Source: Hypomyces perniciosus (lineage: Eukaryota; Ascomycota; Sordariomycetes; Hypocreales; Hypocreaceae). From it: a DNA stretch of 64,000 nt. Below the pieces are notes generated by a model. It had not been told where the DNA came from and made no database searches. It was given only the letters and a program-made list of their open reading frames with translations. Position numbers and translations under genes: made by a program. Numbering within the stretch: the first letter of the stretch is position 1; every line of letters begins with the position of its first letter. This document shows, one piece after another, positions 34,484 to 45,899 of the stretch. The stretch spans positions 1,116,001 to 1,180,000 of the forward strand of contig SPDT01000001.1 in assembly GCA_008477525.1 (NCBI GenBank), read 5' to 3'.

Positions 34484-34495
34484 AAAGAGGGGGGG
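34484..34495 (+). other. J1 polypurine tract
   Basis: AAAGAGGGGGGG ends 3 bp before the 3' LTR. Confidence 0.88.
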
Positions 34496-34498
34496 TAT

Positions 34499-34670
34499 TA
34501 TTATAGTATTGACTATAACGCGATATTAATGCCCTGTTATATAAGCCCTGGTTATATAACAAGGCCCTAATGTGTTCCTAGCTATAGCTTTCTGTAGAGC
34601 CTTAAGGCTTTCTCGCTCTCCATGGCATAATAATGATATTTGCCCTGACCTGCCTTTCCGTGCTGTAATA
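34499..34670 (+). repeat. J1 3' LTR
   Basis: It begins TATTATAGTATTGAC (RIPed TGTTATGGCACCGAC) and ends GTGCTGTAATA. It is followed by the TSD TATAG. Open frames on both strands within and beside it (34526-34811) are not genes. Confidence 0.95.
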
Positions 34671-34675
34671 TATAG
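34671..34675. repeat. J1 target-site duplication, right (TATAG)
   Basis: Pairs with 27970-27974. Confidence 0.93.
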
Positions 34676-36215
34676 CTTTTTTATTATTTTATTTAAAAAA
34701 GTATATAACAATATTATATTATATTTTTATTATATTTATAAAATTGAAAGATATATTAAAAATAACTTTCTATCTTTTTATTTTATAAAGAGTGTATATA
34801 TAATTATATAATATATGTTTTTAAATATTAAAAATCAATTACTTTTTATTATAGCTTTAAAGATAATTTTAAAGATTTTAATCTATTTTAAAGAATAGTT
34901 TTTATATTTATTTATTAAATGGTTTATAAAAAATAATTTATTTTATATCCATAAAAGCATAAACCTTATACTTTATATATTAATATATATTAATATATTT
35001 ATAAAATATATTCTAAAGCTTATATTTTCTTTATTAATTAATCTTAAAAATATTACAGTAACTATAATAATTAAAGCTATTTTGTTTTATATTAAAGTAA
35101 TAATATTAATACCCTTTTTACTAAATGTTTTATAAATAGTTTATTATTTATCATTTCATAAATATATACAAATTCTTATAGTTAATTTAAATATAACAGT
35201 ATATTTTCCTTTTTTATTAAGCCTTTTAATAAATATAATATATACTTTATTATAGTTATTTAAAGGCTTAATATACTTTTTAACTTTAAATAAATACCTT
35301 TTATTAATTAAAGCTTTTAAATATATATTCTTATTATTTTCTATATTATTTAAATAATTATTAAATTTTCTATAAAAGCTATAAATATAATTCTTTATAT
35401 TCTTTATATTACTTAAAAAAGCTAATTAGATTAATAAAAGGAAAGTTTTTTATTGATTTTACTACTTATAATTAAATTATTTATATAAAATAGATAATAG
35501 GCAATAAAGCTTAAGGTAAAATATATTTTAATAGCATTAAAGAAAACTATTTAAAAAGTTATTTTTATAACTTTAACAAGCTTATATTTTACTATACTTA
35601 TATAAATATATATTTCATAAATATATTATACTTTTAATATAATGTTTCTATACTTTACTGTATCTAATATATGTTAATAAAATAAATATACTTTTTTATA
35701 TACTATATTTTTATAAAAGGCTAATTAATCTTTAAACTATTTAATAATTTAGTTAATAATAAATTTAATATTAACGTCTTTATTATTATTATATACTACT
35801 TTAATAGTAATAAACGCTAAAACTATAGTTTAAAGGTCTATTAAACCTAAAATATAAATATTAAAGTTAATTATTTTCTAGATTTACTTTAAAATTATAG
35901 CTTTTAACCTTGCTTTTATTAATAACAAAGAATTAATACTTTCAAAGTATATTATTATCGGAAATAAAAATATCTATTAAAAATATATAAAATTTAAATT
36001 CTTTAACTATAATTAATTTTATTTCCATTAAAGTAAATAGCTTAAAAGTAAAGAAATTAATATTAATTTTAATTTTATAAAAGTAATATCCTTTATATTA
36101 TATATTAAAAAAATAGCTTTAATAGTTTAAAGGTAAAAAGTAAAAGGAACAAAGAAAAATAATATTTTAATAGAAATCTTTAATAACTTTAATAATTATT
36201 ATTTAAGCTTATAAC
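34676..36215 (-). pseudogene. C4 gag/GAG-pre-integrase/integrase start (copia remnant)
   Basis: It aligns to C1 6,275-6,485 (integrase start) and then, without interruption at about 34,870, to the reverse complement of C1 16,605-14,513. It is therefore an uninverted reference for the C1 structure. The stretch next to the LTR ends with GTTATAAGC on the minus strand, the RIPed primer binding site. No open frame survives. Confidence 0.82.
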
Positions 36216-36322
36216 TATAGTAAAGCGCAGTATAGCTATATAAAGTATAAAAAGAAAATAAATAAAGCTTAATTTTATAAAAAAGTATATACTATAATAG
36301 CTATACTATATATATATATAGT
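36216..36322 (-). repeat. C4 5' LTR, part 1 (split by K1)
   Basis: Homologous to the 3' portion of the C LTR (1720 side). The last five bases, ATAGT, are the K1 target duplication. Confidence 0.88.
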
Positions 36323-36484
36323 TATTACAGTATATAAAATAGTGGGTCAAGGTAATATCTTTATTATACCTTAAATAAAGCAAAAAGCTATAAGAATATA
36401 GTTTAAAGGTATAGGATTAAGTTATTATATAAAGATATATATAATGCTAATAAGTTATTAAAGGGCAGGTTTAGTGCTATAATA
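36323..36484 (-). repeat. K1 3' LTR
   Basis: This 162-bp LTR reads, on the minus strand, TATTATAGCACTAAACC to ATACTGTAATA. The polypurine tract (minus strand, 36488-36499) stands next to it. Confidence 0.93.
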
Positions 36485-36487
36485 GTA

Positions 36488-36499
36488 CCCCCCTTTTTT
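36488..36499 (-). other. K1 polypurine tract
   Basis: On the minus strand AAAAAAGGGGGG ends 3 bp before the 3' LTR, as in K2 (52743-52754). Confidence 0.85.
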
Positions 36500-38663
36500 A
36501 AATTTTATTTACCTTTAAATAGCTATTTTAAGACTATATATATTCTAATCCTTTTATTATCTTAATTCTATTATAAATAGCTACTGTATTGCAGGTTTAA
36601 CTGGCTAGTTATTTTCTTTTTCTTAATTTAAACAGGCAGGCTAAGCTTATTAGGGTTTTTTATATAATATTTTAAAAAGGCAGTGTCTTGCCCTTTTAAA
36701 TCTTTTATAGGTTATTAGTTTAATATATAGTATTTTTAAGCTATATAATAGTATAGGCTATCTTTATTATAGCAGTTAAAGATTTTATTAAATTTATAAT
36801 TTTCTATAACTTTATTTATTTTATTATCTCTTTTGAAGATTTATCCTTTTATATTTTTATTCTTTTATTTATTAATACTATTTTATTTTAATAGATATAT
36901 TGATTAGTTTATTTTATTAACTGCTTATAATATAAAAAGACAGTTATAAAATATAAGGAAAATATAAATATAGTTAAAGTGCTTAAGTTCATAAACTTAA
37001 TAGTATATATATCAAAGATTTTATATAAACTTATTTATTTATTATTATTTCTTATTAAATAGTTTATTTTAAAGTATTTAATCTATAACTATACTTTTTT
37101 AAGAACTATAAATTAATATAAATCCTTTTTTAATATATTAACTATAGCTTTATATTAAATAATAAACTATACTATAAAGGCTATTAGTTAATTTAAGACT
37201 TATTAAAAACGCTTAGCTATAATATTTACTTTATAGAAACTCCTTTTTTAAGTAATAAATAGGTTTAGTAAATAAAGGTTTAAAGGCTTAACTTTTAAGT
37301 GTAAATAAAAACTATAATTGATAAAAATAGTAAAGTTTCTATTATTTTAAATATTTAATGATTTTAAGTAAACTCTCTAAATAGTAATTAGTTTATTTAA
37401 TTATTTTAATAGAAATTTATAAACTATTTAACATACTGCTTTACTTTTATATGTAACTGTTTAATTTAGCTATTAGTCTTTAAATAAGAAATAAAGGAAT
37501 ATTTAATATAAATTCTAAATGATTTAAATAGCTGCTTTTACAATCTAAATATAAATAAAATACTTTTATTTAATATAATTATTTTTAAGGCTTTATATAA
37601 AATATAAATATATAAAATAAAGGTATTAATAAATCTTTTAATATTAAATATATAAATAATAATAAAATACTATATTTTTATTAAATAGTATACTATTATA
37701 AAAGTATTTTTATAAATTAAGCTTTATTAGCTATAATTAAGCAGTAATATAATATAGTTTATTAAAATATTTCTTTAAATTTAAAATAGTATCAATAATA
37801 GTTTTATAATTTTTAAAAGAGTTAATTTATTTAACTTTATTTAAAAGTATAAGTTATAACGTTTAATAAAAGTATTAATATTAATTACTATCTGCAGCTA
37901 TTAGTATATATAATTAAAGAGGTTTAATGTTTTTATTTATTTTAAATATCCCTTTAGCTTAATAGAGCATATTTAATATACAATTTATATTTTTACTTTA
38001 TTTATTAATAGGAAAAAAAGCTATTTTTAATAATATATTTAATTACTATAAATTTAAAAGTTTTATATTACTGCCTTTAAATTAACTTTAAATTCTTTTA
38101 AGCGATTATTAAATAATTAAATTTTAAAGCACTTATATTATAATATTTACTATATTTAATATTTCATAAGCTTTATTAATTATTCTATTAATTAATATCT
38201 TTAAATTTTAAAATTAAAGTATTAATTATTATAGTAAATAGATTTTTATTATTTATATTTTCTATAATATTAATATAAATATAAAAATTAAAGTAGCTTT
38301 TTAAAAGTAAACTTTTCTTTTTTTCCTTTAATTAATTATTACTTTAGTTTAATTTTACTAGAATATATTAAAATCTTTATTTAATATATTAAGCTTTACT
38401 GCTTTTAATTTAAGCTAATAAATAATTTCAAAATTATATTAAAATAAAAATTTAAACTAATAGATTTATCTTTAATTTAATACTTTAATAGTTATAAAGT
38501 ATTTTAAATTCTTATAGTTTATAATAATTTTAAATTTGTTTTCTATATTTTAAAGTTTAAATCGCTATTTCTTTAATAATTTAATAATAGTTAATAATTT
38601 TTTATTATAAATTTTATAATTATATTTAATAGGTAAATATTTTAATAAAAAGTATATTATTAA

Positions 38664-38763
38664 AAGTAGTGCTATTTATATAAACAAAAATTGCTATTTA
38701 TACAGATAGTCTATGCGCCACCCGCAAAAATCTCCTTATAGCTCGTTACACTCTGCAACTTAA
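38664..38763 (+). repeat. Left TIR of the DNA element
   Basis: The arm contains TGCTATTTATA twice, the second about 22 bp after the first, and TGCGCCACCCGCAAAAATCT. It is the inverted copy of 39795-39894. Confidence 0.92.
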
Positions 38764-38776
38764 ACTATAGCAATAA

Positions 38777-39770
38777 CACTACTACAGTAATATCATTAGT
38801 GCCGTTACAATAATAAATATCCCTATTAACCCATTATTAACTTAGTTTAAAGAGATACCTGGCTCTGATTTTATTAAATGCCTTAATCTTAATAGTGAAA
38901 ACTATAGCCGGCTATAGTTGCCTTTAAAGCTGCTAGATTTGCCTGAACCAGACTATAAAATCCTACCTCTGCTATTATCTCCTCTATTTAATTCTTTCAA
39001 TAACTTAATCTCTTTCCTGTAGGATTTCATTCTCAGTAATAGCGCAGCTATTATTATCGGGAATAGCTCGTCGCTTTGCGAGGTAAACGGAACTATAATT
39101 AAAATATACTATAACCTCCTTTAAGTAAATATAATATATATCCGCAATAGTGGCTTATAAAGCTTTTAATAAGTCCGCTACTGTTTTATATAGGGAATCC
39201 TATTAACAGTTATATGCATTAAGATCTAGATAAACCGCTCCTTTATATCTAAGACCCTAATATTGTTTGAAGTCTCTATAGAAGACCCTGATTGCCGAAT
39301 AATAGGAAACTGCCTATGCCAGTTACACTTTAAGCTGTTAATAGCAGTAATAATAGCAGCGGGGATAGTATTAGTCTTATACAATAGACTTAATAGACTT
39401 AACAGACTTAATAGACTTAATAACCTTAATAGTCACAGCAACTACAAAGAGGGCAAGGGCAACCGCTTATACACCGACTAGACCCCAGTATCTAGCGAGC
39501 CCCTTTACAATTTGAGATAGATAGCTCTGTTAGCTTACAGCAGACGCTATAAAGCTCTAGATCGTTATCTCAGCGTTCTAGGGGCCGTGGAGGCTTGCGG
39601 GTCGCCAAAACATTGCAATGATAAAGCTATATCTTAGCTACAGCTTTAGCTAGAATTGAAAAGGGGATTAATGAAATTGTGCTAGCTATATAGCTAGGAG
39701 AATAGTTAGCCTTTACATAGGTGGATAAAGGGGATAATGAAGACTTTTTATTTAAAGTAATCTGATATAC
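38777..39770 (+). pseudogene. Decayed ORF inside the TIR element, unknown protein
   Basis: A single reading frame of about 330 codons can be followed. It is broken by roughly 18 stops, all TAG or TAA and none TGA, as expected if CAG/CAA codons were RIPed. Readable pieces include FKEIPGSDFIKCLNLNSENY, LLDLPEPDYKILPLLLSPLF, FEVSIEDPDCRIIGNCLCQL, a hydrophobic stretch LLIAVIIAAGIVLVLYN (possible membrane segment at about 39,330-39,385), a five-fold NRL repeat and YKALDRYLSVLGAVEACGSP. The open part 39263-39481 is a fragment of it. I do not recognise the family; it has no DDE or helicase motif I can see. It may be a captured host gene piece. Confidence 0.55.
39383..39432 (+). repeat. In-frame 9-bp tandem repeat (AATAGACTT)n
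   Basis: Five units plus a partial one, coding NRL-NRL-NRL-NRL-NNL. The 9-bp period keeps the reading frame of the surrounding decayed ORF. Confidence 0.93.
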
Positions 39771-39794
39771 TATAAATAGCTGTTATATAAAGAA

Positions 39795-39894
39795 TTAAGT
39801 TGCAGAGCGTAAGGAGCTGTAGGGAGATTTTTGCGGGTGGCGCATAGACCATCTATATAAATAGCAATTTTTATCTGTATAAATAGCACTACTT
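39795..39894 (-). repeat. Right TIR of the DNA element
   Basis: The reverse complement starts AAGTAGTGCTATTTATACAG. It is followed by the TSD ATTATTAA at 39895-39902. Confidence 0.92.
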
Positions 39895-40299
39895 ATTATT
39901 AATGATAAAATATTATTTTTATTATATTAAAAGAAAATATTATTGACTATTTAATTTAAAATATTTATTTTTAAAATTATTTTTTTATTATAGTTAAAAA
40001 AAGTAAAAATTAAAGCAATTATAAATTAGGTTTTAAAATAATTAAATATAGTAGTATAAAGTTTTATTTAATTTTATAGTATCTTTTTTAAAAGGCTATT
40101 TAAAGGTTTATAAATATTAAAAAAGTCTTTAATAAACTAGTAATAAAAATTTACAAAGCCTAAAAGCATTAAAGTTTATAAAGGTTTAAAAGTCTTGTTT
40201 AATTTATAATTACAGCAACTTTTTTAAAGTTTATTTTAATACTATTATTTATAATAATTAAATTAAAATACTTTATTTTTATTATTTTCAATTTATATT

Positions 40300-40760
40300 G
40301 TTCAATATTAACTTAAAGACTTATATTAATTAATTTATTTATAACTTTTTAGATATATTATTAATATTCCTTTTATATAATTAAATAAATTAAAATATTA
40401 TTAAAGTAAATTATATAAATGTTATTAAATAAATTATATAAAGTATAGTTAATATAATATTGAAAAAAGGCTAAAGTATTATAAAGATTAAAGGGTATAC
40501 TAAAAGTTTTAAATAACTTAAATTAAATTATAAATACTATCTTTATTTATATCCCTTTATAATCTTAAATTTATTAAAGGCAGCTATTATATTTAATTTA
40601 ATATAAAATCTAATATTATATAAAGTATTTAATATTTTTTAAATTAGTAGAAAAAAATAATAATTCTTTATAGTAATATTATTAAAGCTTTAATAGTTTT
40701 AATAAATATAAACGCCTCTTTTACGTTTTATAGTAAAGAGTAAAGAGGCAGTATATTTTA
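40300..40760 (-). pseudogene. Ty3/gypsy reverse transcriptase remnant (K1)
   Basis: On the minus strand: LNNITIKNYYFFLLI, then KILNTLYNIRFYIKLNIIAA (family R.TLD.L..A.FYTKLDI.AA) and FNKFKIIKGYK. The active site reads YFNNIL (NN codons, complement of 40397-40402). It is colinear with K2 50,560-51,000. Confidence 0.9.
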
Positions 40761-43364
40761 CTTTAGACTTTTTAATAAATGCTTTAATTAAATTTTTATT
40801 TCCCTATTTTCTTATAATTTAAAGTTTATTTAATAATATTAAATAGTTCTGTCACATATACTTTTTATTAATTTTATATATTAAATAAATAAATCTTTAT
40901 AAATTGTATAAAGAATATTATAGTAAATATTTAAATATTTATTAAATTAAATTATTTATATAACACTACTGCTATAAGCTTATTAAATGTTAATATATTT
41001 AACTTAAAGAGTTATATAAAATTATATTAATATAACATTAATATATATATCCCATTCTTGTTATTAAAGTATTATGTTTTTTAATATGTTTTTAATATAA
41101 ATTTAAAATTTATTTTCTTTTTAACTTTTTTTTTACTTTTTTCAATATATTATTTTATTTTTTACTAATACTATAAAGTGCTAACTTTAAAGGGTTATTG
41201 AAAATATTAATATTATATAAAATCATTATTAAATTAAAAATTATAAATATACTATAGGTTTAAAGGCAATGATTTATTAAATAATATTATAAGTTCAAGG
41301 TAATTATTAATATAGGCTAGTTAATATTGAGATTATATTACTATAGCTATTATATTTTAAAAATAAAAGGGTTTTAATTTAAAATATTAATAATAAAAAA
41401 TATATATAGCTTTTTATATTCCTTTATTCCTATATTTAAAATTATATAATTAATAAACTATATTACTGCTTTACTATAAATTAAAATAATGCTTTTTAAT
41501 TTAAATAATTATATTATTAAGATTTAAGACTTTTAATGGAAATATTAATTTATAAAGCTTTATATTAAATAGGTATAATTACTAAAGCTTAATATAGTTA
41601 TTAGTAAATAGATAAAGAATAATATAATATAAATAAATAATAATTTATTCTTTATAGTATTTAAAATTAATAGTTTATTATTAATAATAATTTATTATAG
41701 TTATAAAGGTATTAAGTTTATAGGCTATCTTAATATTTTATTATACTTTTTTATATAATATTATTAAAAAGTTACTTTTTTCCCTGCCTTTTTATATTAA
41801 AGTTTATATCTTTATAAGTAAATATATTACTACAAGTAATTAATCATTTAATAAACCTAGTTTTATTATTATAGTATAAAAATAGTTTTCTGTAATATAA
41901 TAAAGTATTTCTTTAAACTTAGAAATATTAATATTATAAAAGTTAAAGAATAGGAATTTATAGTATTAATATACCTTTTCTTTATTTTAAAGTATATACT
42001 TTACTTTAAAGCGCTATAGTACTATTACTTTAATATATTTTATATTTTAAAAAGCTATTATTGTATTTTTATAAGGTTTAAAGTTTTATAGTATTAACTT
42101 TCTATTTCTTTATATAATTATTAACTATATATTAACTGCTATAGTAGTAGTATAGGTTATAGAGTTATTAGTATTTTTTATATTATAAAGTAAAGGATAT
42201 AGTATTTAATTATATAAGATTACCTATATCTTTTTACTTTAAAGGGTTTAGTTTATTTTAAAGTAGGGTTTATTAAAAAGTATAATTATTATTTAGCTTT
42301 TTAAATTTATAGTTACCTTTAAGTTTACTATAATAAATTTACTTTTTAAAGTTAATATAAACTTTTTAATTAAAAATTCTTTAAATCGACTAGTTATTTT
42401 TATTTATAAGTTTATTACTTTTATTAATAAAAGTAATAGTTATTTTTTTAAATATTTTAAAGTAAAAGTTATTAACCTTTTAAATATTAATTTTATTAAT
42501 TTAAACTATTAATTTATAAAATTTAATAATAAAATTTTAAAATCGTTTATTTACTATATAATAAATATTAAACCTTTACGCAGTAAATTGCAAAAGGTTA
42601 AAAGTTTAATAAAAGTTTTACTATTTCTTTATTTTTATATTATATAATGTTCTTTTTATTATAATATAATTAAATACCTTTTATATTCAATTACAAATAT
42701 TACTATTTAATTAATTGTTAATATAAAAGATATATTTATATACTTTTATTAATAGGTTTTTATATTTTTATCTTTAATATTAAATTTATCTTTAAAGTTA
42801 TTAATTTAATACTTTAAAATATTATTACTTTTAACTTTAATAAATATCTTAATTATATTACTTTAACTTTAAACTTTATATTAAATAAACTTTTTTTATT
42901 TTAAAGTTATATTAAAATTATACTTTTAGTTTTAAAAGTAAATAAAAATAATATTAAAAAACTGCTTAAATTTTAATATTGAGAGTTATAAAGTTAAATT
43001 ACAATTACTATAGTAAACTTTTAAGATAATATAAATATAAAGCTAATTATAAAAGGAATTAATAAGTTTTACTTTTTAATTAAAGTCCCTTTTTATACTT
43101 TTTATGTTTACTTTAATATTTTTAAATTAAATGCAGGTTAAAGAATCAAGTATAGGCTAAAGAGTTAAATTAAAGTATATTCTTTACTGTAGGGATATAG
43201 GCTTTTAAGCTTAAAGTTTTACTATAGTTAAAGATTAGTGAATTTCTTATAAGATATAAGGCTTTTTATAATATTGCAATTAAGCTATTAGCAATTTTAT
43301 CAATTCTTTTAGGCAAGGTTTAAGGCTAAAGGTAATAGCGCAGTTATTATAGGAAGGTATAAAC

Positions 43365-43527
43365 TATTACAGTATATAGAATAGTAGGTTAAGGTAATAT
43401 TTTTATTATACTTTAAATAAGGCAAGAAGTTATAAGAATATAGTTTAAAGGTATAGGATTAAATTATTATATAAGGATATATATAATGCTAATAAGTTAT
43501 TACAGGGCAGGTTTAGTGCTGTAATAA
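43365..43527 (-). repeat. K1 5' LTR
   Basis: Minus-strand reading TATTACAGCACTAAACC to ATACTGTAATA, about 163 bp. ATAGT follows at 43528-43532 and leads back into the C4 LTR. Confidence 0.93.
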
Positions 43528-43702
43528 TAGTTAATATAAAGAAAAGGCTATATATAAGCGCTTTGTAAATATCTACATAGTTTAATATATTATTTACGCG
43601 ATATATATATTAGCTTATATCTGCTTATAAAGTAGATAAAAGCTTTTTAATACTGGCCTTAATACTAATAAATAATAGGGCCTTAGTTTACTTAACTTAA
43701 TA
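43528..43702 (-). repeat. C4 5' LTR, part 2, with K1 TSD
   Basis: ATAGT (43528-43532) is the K1 target duplication. The rest matches the first part of the C LTR, ending at CTTAACTTAATA (start of the LTR on the minus strand). Confidence 0.88.
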
Positions 43703-43786
43703 TTAACTTATAAACTTAAGCCTTAAATCATATATCCTTTTTAAATATTAATAAAAAAAAATAAAAGTAAAAGAAGCAAAGGATAA
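43703..43786. other. Short unassigned spacer between C4 and T4
   Basis: 84 bp of AT-rich sequence ending with a purine-rich stretch. It is the only gap in the window not assigned to an element. Nothing recognisable is seen in it. Confidence 0.5.
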
Positions 43787-44047
43787 TGTTACGAGACTAG
43801 CAGCTTCGGGGCTCTTATAATATTATATAGGCCGGAATATATATATAAAAGTAACTATAGTGTTTAAAAATATAAAACTTTAAAGACTAGTAAACTATTA
43901 CTGCTATACTTTATTATTAATTTTTAATATATTACCTATTTATTAATACCTATTTTTCTTTTAAATAACTGCTCTTAACCTCCTTTGCTTTTCCTTAAAG
44001 TTATAGCCCTTTACTTAATTTATTTACTTTAAAGAAAGTCTTTAATA
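43787..44047 (+). repeat. T4 5' LTR
   Basis: 261 bp from TGTTACGAGACTAGC to GTCTTTAATA. It is degraded but aligns along its length with 12927-13188. Confidence 0.9.
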
Positions 44048-44059
44048 TATTAATCTTTT

Positions 44060-44870
44060 ACTATTTGTAATAAAAGTAAAAAGACTATTAAAGTTAAAAA
44101 TACTTTTAATAGTAAATAATTTACTTACTTTTAATAAAAAGGCTATATTTTAAATATAATAACTTTTAAATAAAACTATTTTTTAAAATTATTAATTAAA
44201 CCTTTTAAATAATATTTTATTTATAAAAAAGGAATTTAATATTTATATTTAATAAATAAAAAATAAATAATAAATAAATATATTTAAAAAAGGAAATATT
44301 TAAAAAAAACTTTTAAAAAAAACTTTTTTTAAACTTTTAAAAATTAAAATTTTATTATTTATAATTAATTTATTATCTATTATTAATTTAAAATAACTTT
44401 ATAAAGGCAATTAAAGTAAAATATAAATTTAAACTTTTTATTATAAAAGAAAGTTTTAAATCAAATTATAGATTTTTATTATTATTATTAAAAGGCAGTT
44501 TAAATTATCTTTTAATACTTTTTTTAAATAGTTTATAAAATTACTTATATAACTTTTTACTTAAAAAGAGATATGTAAATTAATAAGTTAATTATTTTTA
44601 AAAAAAGAGTAAATTAATTAAATTAATTATTTAAAATAAATTTTCTTAATATTTTAAAAATAATTATTATAATAGTTTAATTAAATGCTATAAAGTAACT
44701 TGATAGATTTTTCGCTTATATTAAACTATTAGATAAAATTTTTAATTATTTCTCTTTTAATGTAAGATTATTAAAAGTAAGTTCTTTAAAATAACTATTT
44801 TATAACTTAAAATTTATATATTTTTATAGTGTTTTTCCTTTATTATAAATAAATAAATACTTTATTACAA
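44060..44870 (+). pseudogene. Ty3/gypsy Gag remnant (T4)
   Basis: Colinear with T3 25,052-24,230 on the other strand. It is more strongly RIPed, with long A/T runs (for example about 44,280-44,350) where T3 still encodes charged residues. No frame can be read through. The assignment is by homology to T3. Confidence 0.5.
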
Positions 44871-45899
44871 ACCTTTTATAATTTAGTAAAAGTTAATCTA
44901 TATTAATATAATTATTAAGACTTTTATATATAATTATATTAATAATATATATAGTGTTTAATAGGAATTTTAATTTTAAAAAAATATAAAAAAGCTAGAT
45001 TTAATAGTTAATAAGGATTATATTAATATTATACTGCTAATACTTTAAAGAGTTAAATAATTTAAACATTTAAAGTTTTAAAGGAATTAAAAGATTTATT
45101 AAATATACTTATTTATTAAAAAGATAATAGTTTTTACTATTAATCTTTATATTAAGCTTTTAATTGAATAAAGTATAATAGTAAATAAGATATTATTAAA
45201 AAGTATAATAACTTTATTTAATTATATTTTATTAATAGGAATATTAAATGTATAGTTTATTAAACTTAAAAATATAATTACAATATAGACTTACCTATAA
45301 AATAATTAAAGAAAATACAGCTAAATAGCTATTAATAATATATAAATGCCGTGCTTAATTTTAATAATAATATTTATATTATCTCTTTATAATAAAAGGA
45401 TTAATTAAGAAATCTATTATTAACCTTTAAATTTACTGTAATTCTTTTAAATACTTTTATTATAATTTATAGCTATATAGATATATTTATAAATATAGTT
45501 AATAATTATAGAGTAAAGAACAAGTAGTTATTTTATTATATTATTACTAATATTGTAAAAGACTTTATTTTAAGACTTTAATTTTAAAAAGTTAATTTAA
45601 TAGTTTTATAAAAATTTAATTAATAGAATTATCTTTGAATTAAAGATTCTATTACTTTCATAGCCTTTAAGAAATAGCGATAATAAACTATTAAAAAAGC
45701 TTAAATAGCTTTTGTATTAATAATTAAAAAGAAGCTGGAAATTAAATTAAAAGTTTTAAAAGATTTATTATCTTTTAGTTTAAATAAAACTATTTCTTTA
45801 AAAGACTATAAGTTAACTTTATATTTAAAATTACTTTTTATATATTATAATTTTATTAATATTCTTTTTATAAAAAAGGCTATTAATATATTAATAAAT

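Larger units (their letters stand above)
27975..34670 (+). mobile_element. J1, complete but RIPed Ty3/gypsy retrotransposon
   Basis: The element is 6,696 bp with LTRs of 171 and 172 bp, a polypurine tract and a perfect 5-bp TSD (TATAG). Internal order: gag/protease region (about 28,450-31,000, not matched to motifs), RT-RNase H (31,170-32,500), integrase (33,040-34,130). It was inserted into the integrase region of C4. A second copy starts at 59420. Coding capacity is destroyed by TAA/TAG. Confidence 0.93.
25315..36215 (-). mobile_element. C4, decayed Ty1/copia element carrying J1
   Basis: Minus-orientation internal region of family C: gag/protease/GAG-pre-integrase (36215-about 34,900), part of integrase (34,900-34,676 and 27,974-about 27,860), then RT and RNase H (about 27,860-26,900) and the 3' tail (to 25315). 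J1 interrupts the integrase. About 1.6 kb of integrase-RT sequence is deleted at about 27,860. At about 34,850-34,900 it runs without break across the point where C1 is cut by the inversion. It is very strongly RIPed. The 5' LTR is 36216-36322 plus 43533-43702, split by K1; where the 3' LTR should be, the T3 LTR stands. Confidence 0.85.
38664..39894. mobile_element. 1,231-bp DNA element with 100-bp terminal inverted repeats
   Basis: The terminal inverted repeats (38664-38763 and 39795-39894) start AAGTAGTGCTATTTATA and agree at about nine positions in ten. The element is flanked by a perfect 8-bp target duplication, ATTATTAA (38656-38663, 39895-39902). Long TIRs with an 8-bp TSD suggest a Mutator-like (MULE) or related non-autonomous element; hAT gives 8-bp TSDs but normally short TIRs. 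It is GC-richer and keeps more CpA/TpG than the K1 element around it, so it arrived after K1 was RIPed. It carries a decayed open frame (38777-39770). No transposase was recognised. Confidence 0.9.
36323..43527 (-). mobile_element. K1, complete RIPed Ty3/gypsy retrotransposon with a TIR insertion
   Basis: Minus orientation: 5' LTR 43527-43365, gag/protease region (about 43,300-41,000), RT (about 40,760-40,300), RNase H/integrase region (about 40,200-36,600), PPT (36499-36488), 3' LTR 36484-36323. It is flanked by ATAGT (36318-36322, 43528-43532). Without the 1,231-bp TIR element and its 8-bp TSD it is about 5.97 kb. It was inserted into the C4 5' LTR. RIP is severe. Only RT was recognised by motif; the other domains are placed by comparison with K2 and by position. 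Confidence 0.9.

Noticed and set aside
34526..34811. Overlapping open frames on both strands (34526-34711 minus, 34572-34811 plus)
   Set aside because: They overlap the J1 3' LTR and run into C4 sequence, so they cross an insertion boundary and cannot be ancestral genes.
39500..39620. GC-rich patch in the TIR element as a tRNA or other RNA gene
   Set aside because: No cloverleaf or A/B box arrangement could be found. It lies in the decayed protein frame and is simply less RIPed.
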